This document shows, piece by piece, positions 6,614 through 6,837 of a stretch of DNA of 6,837 nt; position 1 is the stretch's first letter; every line of letters begins with the position of its first letter. Where the stretch lies: NCBI GenBank assembly GCA_034429275.1, contig DAOUFU010000265.1, forward strand, positions 1 to 6,837. Reading direction: 5' to 3'. The DNA is from DAOUFU01 sp034429275. Lineage in GTDB: Bacteria; Chloroflexota; Anaerolineae; Aggregatilineales; Aggregatilineaceae. The notes beneath the pieces were generated by a model. That model did no database searches and was not told the DNA's origin. It saw nothing but the letters and a program-made list of their open reading frames with translations. Both the position numbers and the translations under genes were made by a program.

Positions 6614-6764
6614 TGCCGGGCCGCGCCTTTTTATTACCGTTCCTATCGCTCGCAGGGCAAACGTATCAAAAAAACTGTTTCGGTTGGAGCGCATCGCCTG
6701 CCCCTGATGCACTTGGGCCATGTGATCGGATATGAGAGCGGCGAAGGGCTGGCCTCACCCCCGC

Positions 6765-6783
6765 GCGGCCAAAACCGGGCCGC
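6765..6783. repeat. GC-rich stem-loop beside the palindrome
   Basis: GCGGCC (6765-6770) and GGCCGC (6778-6783) are complementary, with a seven-base AAAACCG loop. The preceding GGCCTCACCCCCGC (6751-6764) and the palindrome that follows have the look of the CTCACCCC...CCCTCTCC intergenic repeats that are dispersed in several bacterial phyla. It may be one arm of such a unit. Copies elsewhere cannot be seen from this window. Confidence 0.4.
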
Positions 6784-6789
6784 TTCGCC

Positions 6790-6815
6790 CCCTCTCCGAA
6801 AATTTTCGGAGAGGG
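6790..6815. repeat. 26-bp perfect palindrome, likely dispersed intergenic repeat
   Basis: The 13-base arm CCCTCTCCGAAAA is followed directly by its exact reverse complement TTTTCGGAGAGGG, centred between 6802 and 6803. It would form a cruciform or a hairpin on either strand. No T-run follows on either side, so an intrinsic terminator is not well supported. The sequence resembles REP/MITE-like intergenic units; alternatively it could be a protein-binding site. It lies about 180 bp upstream of the operon promoter. Confidence 0.65.
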
Positions 6816-6837
6816 CGCAACCGACAACGCCCCCGCA

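Noticed and set aside
6557..6721. In-frame 55-residue N-terminal extension of the AAA+ protein from ATG 6721
   Set aside because: It spans the extended -10 promoter at 6605-6613, has low-complexity, non-family sequence and lacks a clear ribosome site.
6790..6815. Palindrome as an intrinsic terminator
   Set aside because: No run of T follows on either strand; the T tract lies in the centre of the palindrome, not after the stem.

Overview
The window is GC-rich (about 60-65% by eye) bacterial DNA, densely coding on both strands. The ruvC-ruvA-thyX order, a group II truncated haemoglobin, a two-ring Clp-type ATPase and a CCCTCTCCG/CGGAGAGGG palindromic intergenic repeat would fit a Chloroflexota (Anaerolineae-like) genome. 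That placement is inference from gene content and style; no rRNA or other decisive marker is present.

Left part, plus strand (2-1705): the 3' end of ruvC, then ruvA, then thyX, with gaps of 35 and 28 bp, so probably one transcript. RuvC and RuvA resolve Holliday junctions (ruvB is not in the window). ThyX makes dTMP by the flavin-dependent route. These are ordinary genes with intact key residues.

Right part, minus strand (1717-6556): four genes with gaps of 49, 10 and 20 bp that look like one operon. It reads from a near-perfect extended -10 promoter at 6605-6613. The order is a 1165-residue AAA+ protein, a small single-pass membrane protein, a GlbO-type truncated haemoglobin and a three-helix membrane protein. 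The operon converges on thyX, with only 11 bp between the two stop codons.

The notable object is the AAA+ protein. It has a non-Clp N-terminal region (possibly two HicB-like units), a ClpA/ClpC-like D1 that has lost its hydrolysis residues, and a D2 with intact ATPase motifs but without the GYVG pore loop. Its C-terminal third reads as nearly full-length peptide chain release factor 2 (RF2) from which the GGQ domain has been cut out and the SPF stop-codon motif lost. This suggests an ATP-driven machine that docks on ribosomes, or on an RF2-like binding site, without ending translation. The function is unknown; the domain reading is direct comparison with remembered RF2 and Clp sequences and needs a profile search to confirm.

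Right end (6557-6837): no gene supported. It holds the operon promoter, a GC-rich stem-loop and a 26-bp perfect palindrome typical of dispersed intergenic repeats.
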